64,000 nucleotides of DNA from Roseibium sp. (lineage in GTDB: Bacteria; Pseudomonadota; Alphaproteobacteria; Rhizobiales; Stappiaceae): the NCBI GenBank assembly GCA_017643925.1, contig JAEPML010000007.1, forward strand, positions 62,001 to 126,000, read 5' to 3'. The translations under genes were made by a program, and so were the position numbers. Positions 36,869 through 46,740 of this stretch are shown here, one piece after another (positions within the stretch are counted from its first letter, which is position 1; each line of letters begins with the position of its first letter). The notes under the pieces are model-generated. The model was not told the DNA's origin, searched no databases, and was given only the letters and a program-made list of their open reading frames with translations.

Positions 36869-37624
36869 TCAGTCTTCGACTTGCCAGGGGACAATAAAGC
36901 GCGCAAAGGCATCCGCCGCATAGCGCAGGATCAGAACCATGACGGCGAGCAGGATCAACGCCGCGAAGGTTTCATCGGTTTTTACTCTTGCGTTGCTGTG
37001 CAACATGATGAAGGCCAGCCCGCCCTTGGCACCTACCCATTCGCCGACAATGGCCCCGATCGGTGCAAAGACGGCAGCAATGCGAATCCCGGAGGCCAGG
37101 GCAGGCAGTGCTCCGGGGAGACGAAAGACCATGAGTTCCCGCACGCGGGAGAGCCTGTAGAGACGGGCAAGATCTGCCAGACCGGGCTCCTGCCGCCGCA
37201 AGCCGTCATACATGGTCGATGTAACTGCGAAGAAAATGACCAGAACGGCCATGACGATCTTGGACGCAATGCCCCAGCCGAGCCACAGCACAAGGATTGG
37301 AGCAATCGCGAAGACAGGAAGAGACTGGGTTACCAGGATAATCGGCAGCATTGCCGGTCTGGTAATCGGGAACGTCCAGAGCAGGATCGCGCTCAACGCC
37401 CCGGCCAAGACCCCGAAGACGAGGCCCAGCACGGTCTCGTAGGCGGTGATGCCGGCGTGGTGGAGGAAAAACTCGGGCTTTTCAACGAAAGCACCCCAGA
37501 CTTTTCCGGGTCCGGGCAGCATATAGGGTTCGATTTTCAGGACATGCACCAGCAAGGCCCAAAGGATCACGCAGACGCTCAGCCCGACGAGGGTCTTGAG
37601 GGAACTGGACAGGAACCCGGTCAT
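36869..37624 (-). CDS. thiX: Thiamine-precursor ABC permease, ThiX type
   Basis: A 251-residue inner-membrane permease of the nitrate/taurine/pyrimidine group, five to six helices, with EAA-type loop around LARLYRLSRVRELMVFRLPGALPALASGIR. ATG at 37624 follows GGAGGGTC. It is the first gene behind a TPP riboswitch and is followed by the binding protein. No ATPase gene (thiZ) is found in the operon, so the ATPase must be elsewhere or shared. Confidence 0.82.
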   Translation of the reverse strand: MTGFLSSSLKTLVGLSVCVILWALLVHVLKIEPYMLPGPGKVWGAFVEKPEFFLHHAGITAYETVLGLVFGVLAGALSAILLWTFPITRPAMLPIILVTQSLPVFAIAPILVLWLGWGIASKIVMAVLVIFFAVTSTMYDGLRRQEPGLADLARLYRLSRVRELMVFRLPGALPALASGIRIAAVFAPIGAIVGEWVGAKGGLAFIMLHSNARVKTDETFAALILLAVMVLILRYAADAFARFIVPWQVED

Positions 37625-37782
37625 ACCGACCCTCCGCCAGGAAGGTGCGTGAAGAGGGGTTTCTTTCGTGTGCTCCGGCGCCGCATCAAAGCGGATCGCC
37701 GCACTGGCTGTATCGAACGCATAGGATCTCCCGTCTTCGGACACGCCGAAGTTGACACTGGAGATCCGGGATAAGGCTAAGG

Positions 37783-37875
37783 TTTCCGTCCCTTCGCCGG
37801 CATGACCCGGATCAGGTTCTAAGGGTTCGGCAAAGCGCCATCTCAGTTCCGGAAACCGGAACACCCCTCGGACCG
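37783..37875 (-). promoter_or_regulatory. TPP riboswitch (THI element)
   Basis: Minus-strand sequence contains the conserved blocks GAGGGGTG, ACTGAGATGGC, AACCCTTAGAACCTGATC, and CATGCCGGCGAAGGGA in correct order, with pairing halves of the paired P3 and P1 regions. It senses thiamine pyrophosphate and represses thiXY. About 155 bases separate it from the thiX start, enough for an expression platform, but no clear terminator hairpin was fixed. Confidence 0.93.
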
Positions 37876-37953
37876 AGCAGGAACATGCCCTGCTTTTGTC
37901 AAAAACGCAAGCCAGCGATTTTGACGGCAAAATTTCTCTGTGAAGTCAGAAAG

Positions 37954-39723
37954 TTAGCCTGGCTGCCACGCAGTCACAGCACTCTCCACGGCACTGGCAC
38001 CGGCCGACCCTTTTTCGAGCGTCAGGATGCCCCGCTTGCCGTTTTCATACAGCATCGGGATATCGATCCAGCCTCTTTCGCGCAGCAGGTTCATGTTCCT
38101 CTGCTGCTCATTGGGGAGACTGGACAGGGCAATCCAGAAGAAGCCCGGAGAAACCTTCACCGACGCTCCAATCAGGGCATCGCCCCTGGCTTCCTCGGTC
38201 GGTTTCATGACAAGGCCCGGAACGTTGACCACATCTCCGGACGCAAAGTTTTCCGGAAACTCGTACTTGATCTCGACAAGATGGCTGGCCGGAAGCGAGG
38301 TGTCATCATTCGGCTTGATCCGGATGTCGACCTTGATGTCCCGCTCGGGAATATCGACCTGGGCACTCAGGACCTTCTGGGACTGACCATCCAGATTTGT
38401 CTCGTCTTCAACGTTCCAGACAACCGCGCCCTGCGCGGCAGTGCCTGCACCCGCTGCATCTTCACCCTCCTCGTAGAGGATGGACCTTTGCGTGCCCGAC
38501 TCAGACGAGGTCGACGGCTGTGCGGGTGTGGTTTCCTCAGGCGAGACCGCCGCCAGCGTGTCCCCTGGCAAAGGTGGCGGTGCATCTGCACCTGTCACCG
38601 GCTGGGTAATGTCCGGGCTGACCGCTTCCGGCGCTGCAGGAGCCGGCTGGCTCTCCACATTGGTCACGATGGAGGGTTGTGACGGTTCCGGCGCCGAAGC
38701 CGGGGGCGTGATGGTCGTGGTTTCAACGGTTCTGGCATCGGGCGCAACAACATCCTCCGAGCCATCGTCAAGCAGGCGATCCGTGTTCTTGGAAGACTCA
38801 GAGCCAGCAGTTGCCTGCTCTGTCGGCGCCTCCGGTGCCGTGCCGGTGGGTTGCACCGTTGAGGCCGATTGCTGGCCTGCAGGTGCACCGGTCTGATTGT
38901 CGGCAACGTCCTCTCCAGACGGCAGCAGGAAATAGGCCGCGACACCGACAATGACAAAAACGAGTGCAGCAGCGATCGCGATCGGCAGGATCTTGACACC
39001 GGACGAGGAACCTCGAAGCGCGTCAGCCGCGCTCGGCCTGGACCGTTTGCCTGTGCCGAATTTTCGCTTGTCCGTTTCCGGCTCAGCGGTCGCAGGTTCG
39101 TCGGCAAAGAGGGCCGGATCGGCGGACTGGGCCTGCGACGCGGCTGCTTCGCTTCCCCCTTCCACGGGTTGACCAGCATCTTCAAAACCCGGCTCCTGAC
39201 GAGGTGCCGATGCATCAACAGGCGACGTTTCCGGGGTCGGCTCGACCGCATCCTTTGCGCTCTGAACCGCCTTGTTGGCCGCGGTTCCAAGAGAACTGGC
39301 TTCCGAGAGTGTTTCCTTCAGAGGGGACGGGACCGTTTGCTCCGGGGCAGCTGCCGCCGGCTCTTCCTCAACTGGGGCAGGTTCCTGCACCTGATCCGCA
39401 GCAGGGGTCGCAGTCTCGACAGGTCCCTGCGCTTCAGCGGGTTGCGCCGGAGCCGTTTCGGGGGCCGACGCTTCCTCTTCCTTCGCCTTGGGAGTACCAA
39501 GGCCAAGGCTTTCCCGTGCTGCCTCCGCTTCCACCTTGCGAATTGCTTCTTCGAGGCGCAACTGCTCGGAGGTGATTTCGGAGGGAGAAAGTGGAGGTTC
39601 GTAGGCTTTCAACTGGTTGACAATAGCGTTGCGCGCGCGGCTGTAGACGCTGCGCCGCGCTGCCCCGTTGCTTTCCGGCAAGGACGCGATTGTTTTCTTC
39701 AATATGGAATAATAATCAGCCAT
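37954..39723 (-). CDS. Large single-pass envelope protein, unknown function
   Basis: A 589-residue protein. The first 60 residues (MADYYSILKKTIASLPESNG, RRSVYSRARNAIVNQL) form a conserved cytoplasmic helical domain seen in many Hyphomicrobiales proteins. Residues 65-245 are Ala/Pro/Glu-rich and disordered; a single helix (ILPIAIAAALVFVIVGVAAYFLLP) lies near residue 255; then a Pro/Thr-rich periplasmic linker and a folded C-terminal domain of about 170 residues (VVWNVEDETNLDGQSQ, ASHLVEIKYEFPENF, FFWIALSSLP). No function could be assigned. Homologues are sometimes labelled CheA-like, which the sequence does not support. Confidence 0.72.
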   Translation of the reverse strand: MADYYSILKKTIASLPESNGAARRSVYSRARNAIVNQLKAYEPPLSPSEITSEQLRLEEAIRKVEAEAARESLGLGTPKAKEEEASAPETAPAQPAEAQGPVETATPAADQVQEPAPVEEEPAAAAPEQTVPSPLKETLSEASSLGTAANKAVQSAKDAVEPTPETSPVDASAPRQEPGFEDAGQPVEGGSEAAASQAQSADPALFADEPATAEPETDKRKFGTGKRSRPSAADALRGSSSGVKILPIAIAAALVFVIVGVAAYFLLPSGEDVADNQTGAPAGQQSASTVQPTGTAPEAPTEQATAGSESSKNTDRLLDDGSEDVVAPDARTVETTTITPPASAPEPSQPSIVTNVESQPAPAAPEAVSPDITQPVTGADAPPPLPGDTLAAVSPEETTPAQPSTSSESGTQRSILYEEGEDAAGAGTAAQGAVVWNVEDETNLDGQSQKVLSAQVDIPERDIKVDIRIKPNDDTSLPASHLVEIKYEFPENFASGDVVNVPGLVMKPTEEARGDALIGASVKVSPGFFWIALSSLPNEQQRNMNLLRERGWIDIPMLYENGKRGILTLEKGSAGASAVESAVTAWQPG

Positions 39724-39985
39724 CTTCCTGCCTACGGGCCACCTGCAAAGATCTGGACTGCGTGCCCTCGAAATGTGTCATTCTCAGGCTTATAGCAATT
39801 TTTTGAAGACAGTTGCCAATTCTTCAAAACTCCGCCTCGGCGGCAATCCTCACAGCACTCTTTTTCCACCTATGAATAGCTCTATCAACGCTCGAATGCG
39901 TTCAACGGAATTTGGCGGAGCCCATTGTGATTCGCAACGCGCCGCCGCCATTGAATACATTATTGCGCCTTAATCGTCAGACTTG

Positions 39986-41278
39986 TCAGTCCTGGAAGGG
40001 ATTCTGCACAAGAATTGTGTCGTCACGTTCTGGGCTGGTGGACAACAGCGCGACCGGGGCACCGATCAGTTCCTCGACGTGACGAACGTATTTGATTGCC
40101 TGTGCGGGCAGGTCTGCCCAGGTCCGCGCTCCCTCGGTAGATTCCTTCCAGCCAGGCAGGCTTTCGTAAATCGGAACAACGCGTTCCTGAGCCCCCTGGG
40201 ATGCCGGCAGGTAGTCGATCCGTTCACCGTCAAGCTCATAACCGATGCAGATCTTGATCTCGTCAAGACCGTCAAGAACGTCAAGTTTCGTCAAGGCGAT
40301 GCCGTTGATGCCCGATGTACATACGGTCTGTCGGACCAGCACGGCATCGAACCAGCCACAGCGACGACGGCGACCGGTGACTGTGCCGAATTCGTGGCCA
40401 CGGGTTCCGAGAAATTCGCCGACCTCGTTTTCCTGTTCAGTCGGGAAAGGACCCTCGCCGACCCGGGTGGTGTAGGCCTTGGTGATGCCGAGAACATAGT
40501 CGACGGATCCCGGTCCAAGACCACAGCCCGTCGCGGCCTGACCGGCAACGGTGTTGGATGAGGTCACGAAGGGGTAGGTGCCGTGGTCGATATCCAGCAG
40601 GGCCCCTTGAGCGCCTTCGAAGAGGATTCGTTTGCCCTGACGGCGCTGCTCGTCGAGCAGGTACCAGACCTTGTCCATGTAAGGCAGGACCTTGTCGGCA
40701 ACGCTTGCCAGTTCGTCATAGATTGCCTGCGCCGAAATCTCTTCCTGACCAAGGCCGCGCCGCAAGGCATTGTGGTGCGTCAGCAGCCGGTCAATCTTGG
40801 CAGGCAGTGTCGACAGGTTCTTCAGGTCCATCAGGCGCACGGCCCGGCGGCCAACCTTGTCTTCATAGGCAGGGCCAATGCCACGCTTGGTCGTGCCGAT
40901 GCGCGTACCGGTGTTTGAATTCTCGCGCAGAGCATCGAGTTCGCGGTGCAGGGACAGGATCAGGGTCGCGTTCTCCGCGACTCGAAGATTCTCCGGTGTC
41001 ACAACGACGCCCTGTTCACCCAGGCGTTCCACCTCTTCCGCCAGCGCATGCGGATCCAGCACGACGCCGTTGCCAATGACGGACAACTTGTTCTGGCGCG
41101 CAACGCCCGACGGCAGCAGGGAGAGTTTGTAGCTGACCCCGTCAATGACGAGCGTATGACCGGCGTTGTGACCGCCCTGGAATCTCACGATGACATCGGC
41201 CTGTTCCGACAGCCAGTCGACTATCTTGCCTTTGCCTTCGTCCCCCCACTGCGAACCGACAACAACCACATTCGCCAT
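39986..41278 (-). CDS. purA: Adenylosuccinate synthetase
   Basis: A 430-residue GTP-dependent enzyme joining IMP and aspartate in AMP synthesis. The P-loop [17 protein letters not shown] with catalytic Asp13 and GGHNAGHT with catalytic His are at the N-terminus; [13 protein letters not shown] and [20 protein letters not shown] follow. Full length and normal. Monocistronic as seen here. Confidence 0.97.
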   Translation of the reverse strand: MANVVVVGSQWGDEGKGKIVDWLSEQADVIVRFQGGHNAGHTLVIDGVSYKLSLLPSGVARQNKLSVIGNGVVLDPHALAEEVERLGEQGVVVTPENLRVAENATLILSLHRELDALRENSNTGTRIGTTKRGIGPAYEDKVGRRAVRLMDLKNLSTLPAKIDRLLTHHNALRRGLGQEEISAQAIYDELASVADKVLPYMDKVWYLLDEQRRQGKRILFEGAQGALLDIDHGTYPFVTSSNTVAGQAATGCGLGPGSVDYVLGITKAYTTRVGEGPFPTEQENEVGEFLGTRGHEFGTVTGRRRRCGWFDAVLVRQTVCTSGINGIALTKLDVLDGLDEIKICIGYELDGERIDYLPASQGAQERVVPIYESLPGWKESTEGARTWADLPAQAIKYVRHVEELIGAPVALLSTSPERDDTILVQNPFQD

Positions 41279-41333
41279 CTAGACCTTGCTCTCCTGAAAG
41301 CAGCTTTTGCACACATGTGTGCCAACACGACAA

Positions 41334-41355
41334 GCCCCGGCGACCGGGCCGGGGC
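41334..41355 (-). terminator. GC-rich hairpin between the MFS gene and purA
   Basis: GCCCCGGC-GACCGG-GCCGGGGC, eight-base-pair stem. On the minus strand only CTTGT follows, so termination is possible but weak. It lies 104 bp beyond the MFS stop. Confidence 0.45.
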
Positions 41356-41458
41356 AAACGGCGCGGACTATAGACAGGTTTGTACCGACTGGCGAGTCTC
41401 CGGCGTAACTTTATCGCCCTGTTGCGTCACTTTTTCGCTCGGCACCAAAAAGCGGTTT

Positions 41459-42727
41459 TCAGCGCTTCTTCGCGTCCGTCTCGTCTTTCTCGCCGCTTGC
41501 CAGTCGGTACATCATGGGTGACGTCCGCAAGAGCCAGACGAACCTGCGGCGCTTGTCTGCCGGAACAGCCCCGCGGCGAGACATGCGCACGATGATAAAC
41601 AGGACCAGCGCCAGGTGCAGGCTTGCCGTGTAGATGAAGAAGGCAGCTGGGCCGAAGGCTTCCATGAGCACCGATGCCACAAAGGGACCGATCATGGCAC
41701 CCGTCCCGAATGCAAGCATCAATCCGGCCGCGATGTCGACAAACTGGTCCGGTTGGGCATGGTCATTTGCATGCGCGGCTGACAGCGAATAAAGCGGAAG
41801 CGCGAAGCCCCCGAAAAGAAACACACCCAGAAACAGCTCAGCATCCCCGGCGGACTGCGCGATGAACAGACAGGACAGGCCAGCGGCAATGGTGAAGGCA
41901 ATCAGGATCAGGCGTCGATCGACCCGGTCGGACAACCAGCCCGCGGGATACTGAAACAGGGCACCGGCCAGAACCCAGATCGCAATGAAGGCAGCAACCG
42001 TTTCCAGGCCGAGCCCGAGTGTTTCGGCATAAATGGGCCCCACCATGCGGAACGCGCCATTGGTCAGGCCGATTGTGAATATGCCGACAATTGCGACCGG
42101 AGAAACCCGCCAAAGCATCAGGGGGTTGACCAGCCGGGCGCGTGGAACCTCCGGATTGCGTTCACTTGCCAGCGAAATCGGTACGAGGGCAAAGGAAAAC
42201 AGGACAGCGACAACCATCAGGATTTCCGGTCCGGATGCACCAAACACCGGCAAGATGAATTGGCCACCCATGACAGCGGCGAGGTCAACAATCCTGTAAA
42301 CTGAAAGAATGCGTCCGCGCGACGCGTTCGAGGCGATCGAATTCAGCCAGCTTTCCAGAACCATGGCCGTTCCGCAGAAGGCAGCACCGCTGACGAACCG
42401 CGCCAGCATCCAGGGCCAGCCGGCCGGTGCGAAGGCAATGGCGAGAACCGCGATCGCACTGATTGCCGCAAGCGCCGCAAAAACGCGAATGTGCCCGGCA
42501 CGCGCAATCAAGAACGGAGTGATCAGAACCCCGACGATCAGCCCGGCAAAATAGAGGGAGCCCAGAAGACCGATGCCAACATCGGGCAGGCCTTCGGCAC
42601 GGGCCCGAACCGAGATCATCGTCATCGACAGGCCGTTGGCCCCCAGCAGGCAGGCCGCCGATATCAGCAACGGCGTTATCCGGCCAGCCAGGGATTTGCG
42701 CGCGAAAGCTTGTTCTGGTTGCGGCAT
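41459..42727 (-). CDS. MFS transporter, YcaD-like
   Basis: A 422-residue permease with twelve hydrophobic helices. The segments SLYFAGLIVGVLITPFLIARAGHIRVF, FVSGAAFCGTAMVLESWLNSIA and SNASRGRILSVYRIVDLAAVMGGQ are characteristic of the YcaD/UPF-like MFS branch. Substrate unknown. Divergent from the EamA gene with a 170-bp gap. Confidence 0.82.
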   Translation of the reverse strand: MPQPEQAFARKSLAGRITPLLISAACLLGANGLSMTMISVRARAEGLPDVGIGLLGSLYFAGLIVGVLITPFLIARAGHIRVFAALAAISAIAVLAIAFAPAGWPWMLARFVSGAAFCGTAMVLESWLNSIASNASRGRILSVYRIVDLAAVMGGQFILPVFGASGPEILMVVAVLFSFALVPISLASERNPEVPRARLVNPLMLWRVSPVAIVGIFTIGLTNGAFRMVGPIYAETLGLGLETVAAFIAIWVLAGALFQYPAGWLSDRVDRRLILIAFTIAAGLSCLFIAQSAGDAELFLGVFLFGGFALPLYSLSAAHANDHAQPDQFVDIAAGLMLAFGTGAMIGPFVASVLMEAFGPAAFFIYTASLHLALVLFIIVRMSRRGAVPADKRRRFVWLLRTSPMMYRLASGEKDETDAKKR

Positions 42728-42897
42728 GAACGAAATCGTCTTCGTGGGTTCTGGATTGGCGGGCGAAAGGTCGCCATCATGCGGTTTTCTTCATCAAACC
42801 ACACAATCGGCCAACCACACCAATCTGTTTTCGGGTGTCCGTTACCCTGCGTGCATGCTAGGGGCAAGGGGATCAATCGGAGAAACGATATAATCCA

Positions 42898-43797
42898 ATG
42901 TCTTTACGCAACTGGATCATGCTGATCGTGCTGGGTGCCATATGGGGCGGGTCGTTTCTCTTCGCCAAGGTTGCCGTGGCTGAAATTCCCCCCTTCGCCC
43001 TGGTTTTCCTTCGGGTCTCCAGTGCATGCGCTGTTCTGATTGCAATTCTCTGGCAACAGAACCTGCTGGGCAGGCTGGAGAAACGGTTTGCGCTTTCGTT
43101 CCTCGCCATGGGCCTGCTGAACAATGCCATTCCGTTTTCGCTTCTGTTCCTGGGGCAAACCGTCATCGGTGCCGGCCTGGCATCGATCCTCAATGCGACG
43201 ACACCGATTTTCACGGTGATCGTCGCAAGCCTCCTGGTGAAACAGGAAACCTTGCAGACGCATCGCATTGCCGGTGTGCTGTTAGGTGTTGTCGGTGTCG
43301 CGGTCATGCTGTCCAGCAGCCTGTCCGGTCTGGCGACAGATCCCCTTTGGGCCCAATTGTGCTGTCTTGGAGCTGCGGTCTCCTATGCCTGTGCCGCCAC
43401 CTTCGCCCATCGGTTCAAATCCCTGCCGCCGCAGGTCTCGGCGACCGGGCAATTGCTCGGTTCCAGCCTGATCATGCTTCCGGTCGCCCTTTTCACCTCT
43501 ACAGGCTGGTCCGTGTCCGACCCATCGATTGTCGCCTGGTTGAACGTGCTGGCGCTTGGAGTGCTTGCAACCGCCCTCGCCTATCTCATCTATTTCAAGC
43601 TGCTGGCCGACGCGGGTGCCACCAACGCGTCTCTGGTAACCCTGCTGGTTCCCGCGAGTGCTTTGTTCTTCGGCTGGCTGATCCTGGACGAAAACCTGAC
43701 GGCAACGCAGCTCGCCGGATTTGCGATCCTGCTGATGGGACTGGTCGTTCTGGATGGACGCATCCTGCGGCGGTTTCAGACGGCAGGGAACACGTAG
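42898..43797 (+). CDS. EamA/DMT-family transporter
   Basis: A 299-residue drug/metabolite exporter-type permease with ten helices in two EamA repeats. LGAIWGGSFLFAKVAVAEIPPFALVFLRVSSA opens repeat one and AVSYACAATFAHRF repeat two; the second repeat ends with LDENLTATQLAGFAILLMGLVVLDG. Family members export amino acids or metabolites; substrate unknown. It converges on serA, sharing a bidirectional terminator. Confidence 0.85.
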   Translation: MSLRNWIMLIVLGAIWGGSFLFAKVAVAEIPPFALVFLRVSSACAVLIAILWQQNLLGRLEKRFALSFLAMGLLNNAIPFSLLFLGQTVIGAGLASILNATTPIFTVIVASLLVKQETLQTHRIAGVLLGVVGVAVMLSSSLSGLATDPLWAQLCCLGAAVSYACAATFAHRFKSLPPQVSATGQLLGSSLIMLPVALFTSTGWSVSDPSIVAWLNVLALGVLATALAYLIYFKLLADAGATNASLVTLLVPASALFFGWLILDENLTATQLAGFAILLMGLVVLDGRILRRFQTAGNT

Positions 43798-43815
43798 AGA
43801 CAACTCTCGCCCAAA

Positions 43816-43842
43816 CAAAAAAGGCGCCCGAGGGGCGCCTTC
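43816..43842. terminator. Bidirectional terminator between EamA gene and serA
   Basis: GGCGCC-CGAGG-GGCGCC with a run of six As on the left, which reads as Ts on the minus strand, and TTCCTTTG on the right. It serves serA strongly and the EamA gene weakly. Confidence 0.8.
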
Positions 43843-43847
43843 CTTTG

Positions 43848-45434
43848 TCAGAATGTCAGGGACTTGACCTGCTTGACGTGAGACACGGCCTCAAGGCGCG
43901 CCATCACCTCGTCCGGTACGATACCGTCAACTTCGACGAGACAGATCGCGTCTTCACCAGGCGCTGTCCGGCCGAGATTGAAGGTTGCGATATTCACATT
44001 GCTGCCGCCGAGCTCCATCCCGAGCTGGCCGATGAAACCCGGTTTGTCTTCGTTGGTGATATAGAGCATGTGGGAGCCGAGTTCGGCCTCCATGTTGATG
44101 CCCTTCACCTGAATGATCCTGGGTTTTCCGTCGCCAAAGACCGTACCGGCAACCGACCGCTGCTGCCGCTCTGTCATCACCGTCAGGCGAATATAGGTTT
44201 CATAGGCACCCTGCTTTTCCCGGCGGATTTCTTCCACCTTGATGCCCCGCTCCTTGGCGAGGATCGGTGCGGAAACCATATTGACCGTCTGCAGGAGCGG
44301 TGTCAGCAGACCGGTGATGGCCGCCGCCGTAAGCGCCTGGACATTCATTTCCGCGACAGCGCCTGCATATTCAAGGCGTATGCCTTCTATGCCTGTTTCG
44401 GTCAGCTGCCCGGCGAACGAACCCAGTTGTTCTGCCAAACGCACAAACGGCGCCAGCTTGGGAGCCTCTTCCGCCGTGATGGACGGCATGTTCAGGGCAT
44501 TGCGCACAGCGCCTGTCAGCAGATAGTCACACATCTGCTCCGCGACCTGCAGGGCAACATTCTCCTGCGCCTCTGAAGTCGAAGCCCCCAGATGCGGAGT
44601 CGACACGAAGTTCGGCGCACCGAACAGAACATTTTCCTTTGCCGGCTCCTCGACAAAAACGTCGAACGCGGCGCCAGCCAGTTTGCCCTCGTCCAGCGCA
44701 GCACGCACCGCCGCCTCGTCGGCCAGACCGCCACGGGCGCAATTGATCAGGTAGGAACCTTTTCTCATCTTCGCGATGGTGTCCGCGTTGACGATGTTGC
44801 GCGTCTTGTCCGTCAGCGGCGTATGAAGCGTGATGAAATCGGACCGACCGAACAGATCGTCCAGCTCCACCTTCTCGACGCCGAGCGTTACGGCCCGCTC
44901 AGGCGTGAGGAACGGGTCGAAAGCAATCACTTTCATCTTCAGGCCAATGGCCCTGTCGGCAACAATCGAGCCGATATTGCCGCAGCCGATCAGCCCCAGG
45001 GTCTTGCCGGTCAACTCCCGGCCCATGAAGCGGGATTTTTCCCACTTGCCGGACTGCGTCGAGGCATCGGCAGCGGGAATTTGCCGTGCCACCGACATCA
45101 TCAGGGAGATGGCATGTTCGGCGGTGGTTATCGCATTGCCGAAGGGTGTGTTCATCACGATGATGCCGCGAGCCGTGGCCTTCGGGATATCGACATTGTC
45201 GACGCCGATGCCGGCCCTGCCGATCACCTTGAGATTGTCGGCCGCCGCGATGATTTTCTCGGTGACCTTCGTTGCCGAGCGAATCGCCAGGCCATCATAC
45301 TGGCCGATGATCTCGCGCAGTTTTTCCTTGTCCTTGCCGACGTCGGGCAGGAAATCGACATCCACCCCCCTGTCCTTGAAAATCTGAACGGCGGCCGGAG
45401 ACAATTTGTCTGAAATGAGTACCTTGGGTGCCAT
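43848..45434 (-). CDS. serA: D-3-phosphoglycerate dehydrogenase (type 1)
   Basis: A 528-residue long-form enzyme for the first step of serine synthesis. NAD-binding GLIGCGNIGSIVADRA, catalytic Arg in NCARGGLADE, Glu, and His in STPHLGAST are present. Beyond residue 310 come an intervening ASB domain and a C-terminal ACT domain (LYITNEDKPGFIGQLG), through which serine usually inhibits. It follows serC by 73 bp, so the two form an operon. Confidence 0.96.
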   Translation of the reverse strand: MAPKVLISDKLSPAAVQIFKDRGVDVDFLPDVGKDKEKLREIIGQYDGLAIRSATKVTEKIIAAADNLKVIGRAGIGVDNVDIPKATARGIIVMNTPFGNAITTAEHAISLMMSVARQIPAADASTQSGKWEKSRFMGRELTGKTLGLIGCGNIGSIVADRAIGLKMKVIAFDPFLTPERAVTLGVEKVELDDLFGRSDFITLHTPLTDKTRNIVNADTIAKMRKGSYLINCARGGLADEAAVRAALDEGKLAGAAFDVFVEEPAKENVLFGAPNFVSTPHLGASTSEAQENVALQVAEQMCDYLLTGAVRNALNMPSITAEEAPKLAPFVRLAEQLGSFAGQLTETGIEGIRLEYAGAVAEMNVQALTAAAITGLLTPLLQTVNMVSAPILAKERGIKVEEIRREKQGAYETYIRLTVMTERQQRSVAGTVFGDGKPRIIQVKGINMEAELGSHMLYITNEDKPGFIGQLGMELGGSNVNIATFNLGRTAPGEDAICLVEVDGIVPDEVMARLEAVSHVKQVKSLTF

Positions 45435-45507
45435 GGAAGCATCTCCCTGAATACGGAAACAGGCCGGGCGGAGGCCGCCCGGGAAGATCGCTGGTTAAGG
45501 AAAACGC

Positions 45508-46686
45508 TCAGGCAGCCTGAGCCAGCTTGGATTTTTCGGCGGCAAACGCCCAGTCAAGCCAGGTGGTCAGTGCCTTCAGGTCTGACGTTTCGACCGTCGC
45601 ACCTGCCCAGATCCGCAACCCGGAAGGTGCGTCCCGGTAGGCGCCGATATCATAGGCGACACCTTCAGCATCCAGGGCACCAACGATCGCCTTCGCAAAT
45701 GCAGCCTGCTGGTCAGTGGCAAGAGACTGGATCTCCGCATCCACCACTTTCAGGCAGATAGACGTGTTGGAGCGTGTTGCGGGATCGCTGGCCAGAAAAT
45801 CGACCCAGCCTGTCTGGGCAACCCAGTCGGCGAGGACGGCAAGATTGGCGTCCGCACGCGCGCGCAAACCGTCCAGCCCTCCGATATCATCGGACCATTT
45901 CAGGGCATCGAGGTAATCCTCGACACAAAGCATCGACGGGGTGTTGATGGTCTCGCCCCGGAAAATTCCTTCGATCAGCTTCCCGCCTTTTGTGAGACGG
46001 AAGATCTTCGGCAGCGGCCAGGCAGGTGTATAGGATTCGAGACGTTCGACCGCACGCGGGCTTAGGATCAGCACGCCATGCGCAGCTTCGCCGCCCAGAA
46101 CCTTCTGCCAGGAGAACGTCACCACATCGAGCTTGTCGAAGGCAAGATCCTGCGCAAAGGCTGCGGACGTCGCGTCACAAATGGTCAGACCTTCCCGGTC
46201 CGCCGGGATCCAGTCGCCATTCGGAACACGCACGCCGGAGGTGGTTCCGTTCCATGTGAAGACAACGTCGTTGGAGAAGTTGACTTCGGCGAGATCGGGC
46301 AGTTCCCCGTAGGGAGCCTGTAGGACACGCGCATTGTCGAGCTTCAGCTGCTTGACGACGTCCGTCACCCAGCCGGCACCGAAACTCTCCCACGCGAGCA
46401 TGTCGACACCACGAGCACCGAGCATCGACCACAGTGCCATTTCAACAGCGCCGGTATCGGAAGCCGGCACAATACCGATTCGGTAGTCCTCCGGCACCTG
46501 AAGAACCTTGCGGGTCAACTCGATGGCCTCGGCAAGCTTCGCCTTGCCCGGCTTCGCACGGTGAGACCGTCCCAACGGCGCGTCGGACAAGCCGTCTAGC
46601 GACCAGCCGGGACGTTTGGAGCAGGGACCAGAAGAAAAATTGGGATTGGCCGGACGCACGTCCGGCTTGGCGGTAAAATCTGTCAT
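45508..46686 (-). CDS. serC: Phosphoserine aminotransferase (alphaproteobacterial type)
   Basis: A 392-residue PLP enzyme converting 3-phosphohydroxypyruvate to phosphoserine. The opening [15 protein letters not shown] and the lysine motif [20 protein letters not shown] belong to the archaeal/alphaproteobacterial SerC branch. The ATG at 46686 follows GTGAGGGTAG. Its upstream 40 bases are the attachment site of the integrated element, so promoter and leader now come from that element. Confidence 0.95.
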   Translation of the reverse strand: MTDFTAKPDVRPANPNFSSGPCSKRPGWSLDGLSDAPLGRSHRAKPGKAKLAEAIELTRKVLQVPEDYRIGIVPASDTGAVEMALWSMLGARGVDMLAWESFGAGWVTDVVKQLKLDNARVLQAPYGELPDLAEVNFSNDVVFTWNGTTSGVRVPNGDWIPADREGLTICDATSAAFAQDLAFDKLDVVTFSWQKVLGGEAAHGVLILSPRAVERLESYTPAWPLPKIFRLTKGGKLIEGIFRGETINTPSMLCVEDYLDALKWSDDIGGLDGLRARADANLAVLADWVAQTGWVDFLASDPATRSNTSICLKVVDAEIQSLATDQQAAFAKAIVGALDAEGVAYDIGAYRDAPSGLRIWAGATVETSDLKALTTWLDWAFAAEKSKLAQAA

Positions 46687-46740
46687 GTAGTCTACCCTCA
46701 CAGATAGTAGCCCCTCGTTGGGGAGGGGTGGCCCGCCACG
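46687..46740 (-). promoter_or_regulatory. serC leader RNA (element-side copy)
   Basis: Minus-strand leader immediately before serC. Hairpin CCCCTC-CCCAAC-GAGGGG (46728 to 46711) is followed by a second possible stem CTAC...GTAG that loops out the ribosome site. A serC leader motif of two small hairpins upstream of serC-serA has been described in alphaproteobacteria; this segment has that layout and position. Exact match to the published model was not tested. Confidence 0.6.
46712..46734. repeat. attL of the satellite element
   Basis: The 23-bp CCCTCGTTGGGGAGGGG plus TGGCCC matches 57251-57272 apart from a single extra G. It lies within the serC leader, 26 bp from the serC start codon. Confidence 0.8.

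Noticed and set aside
36773..37774. 333-residue plus-strand frame opposite thiX
   Set aside because: Antisense to thiX, and its right end reaches the edge of the TPP riboswitch region.
39773..39973. 66-residue plus-strand frame between the envelope gene and purA
   Set aside because: No ribosome site and no protein-like features; treated as an intergenic region without recognised elements.
43026..44576. 516-residue plus-strand frame spanning EamA gene and serA
   Set aside because: Runs out of frame through one gene and antisense to another, and crosses the bidirectional terminator.
46712..46734. tRNA as attachment site
   Set aside because: The repeat has no tRNA structure; the only tRNA in the window is at 30891-30966.
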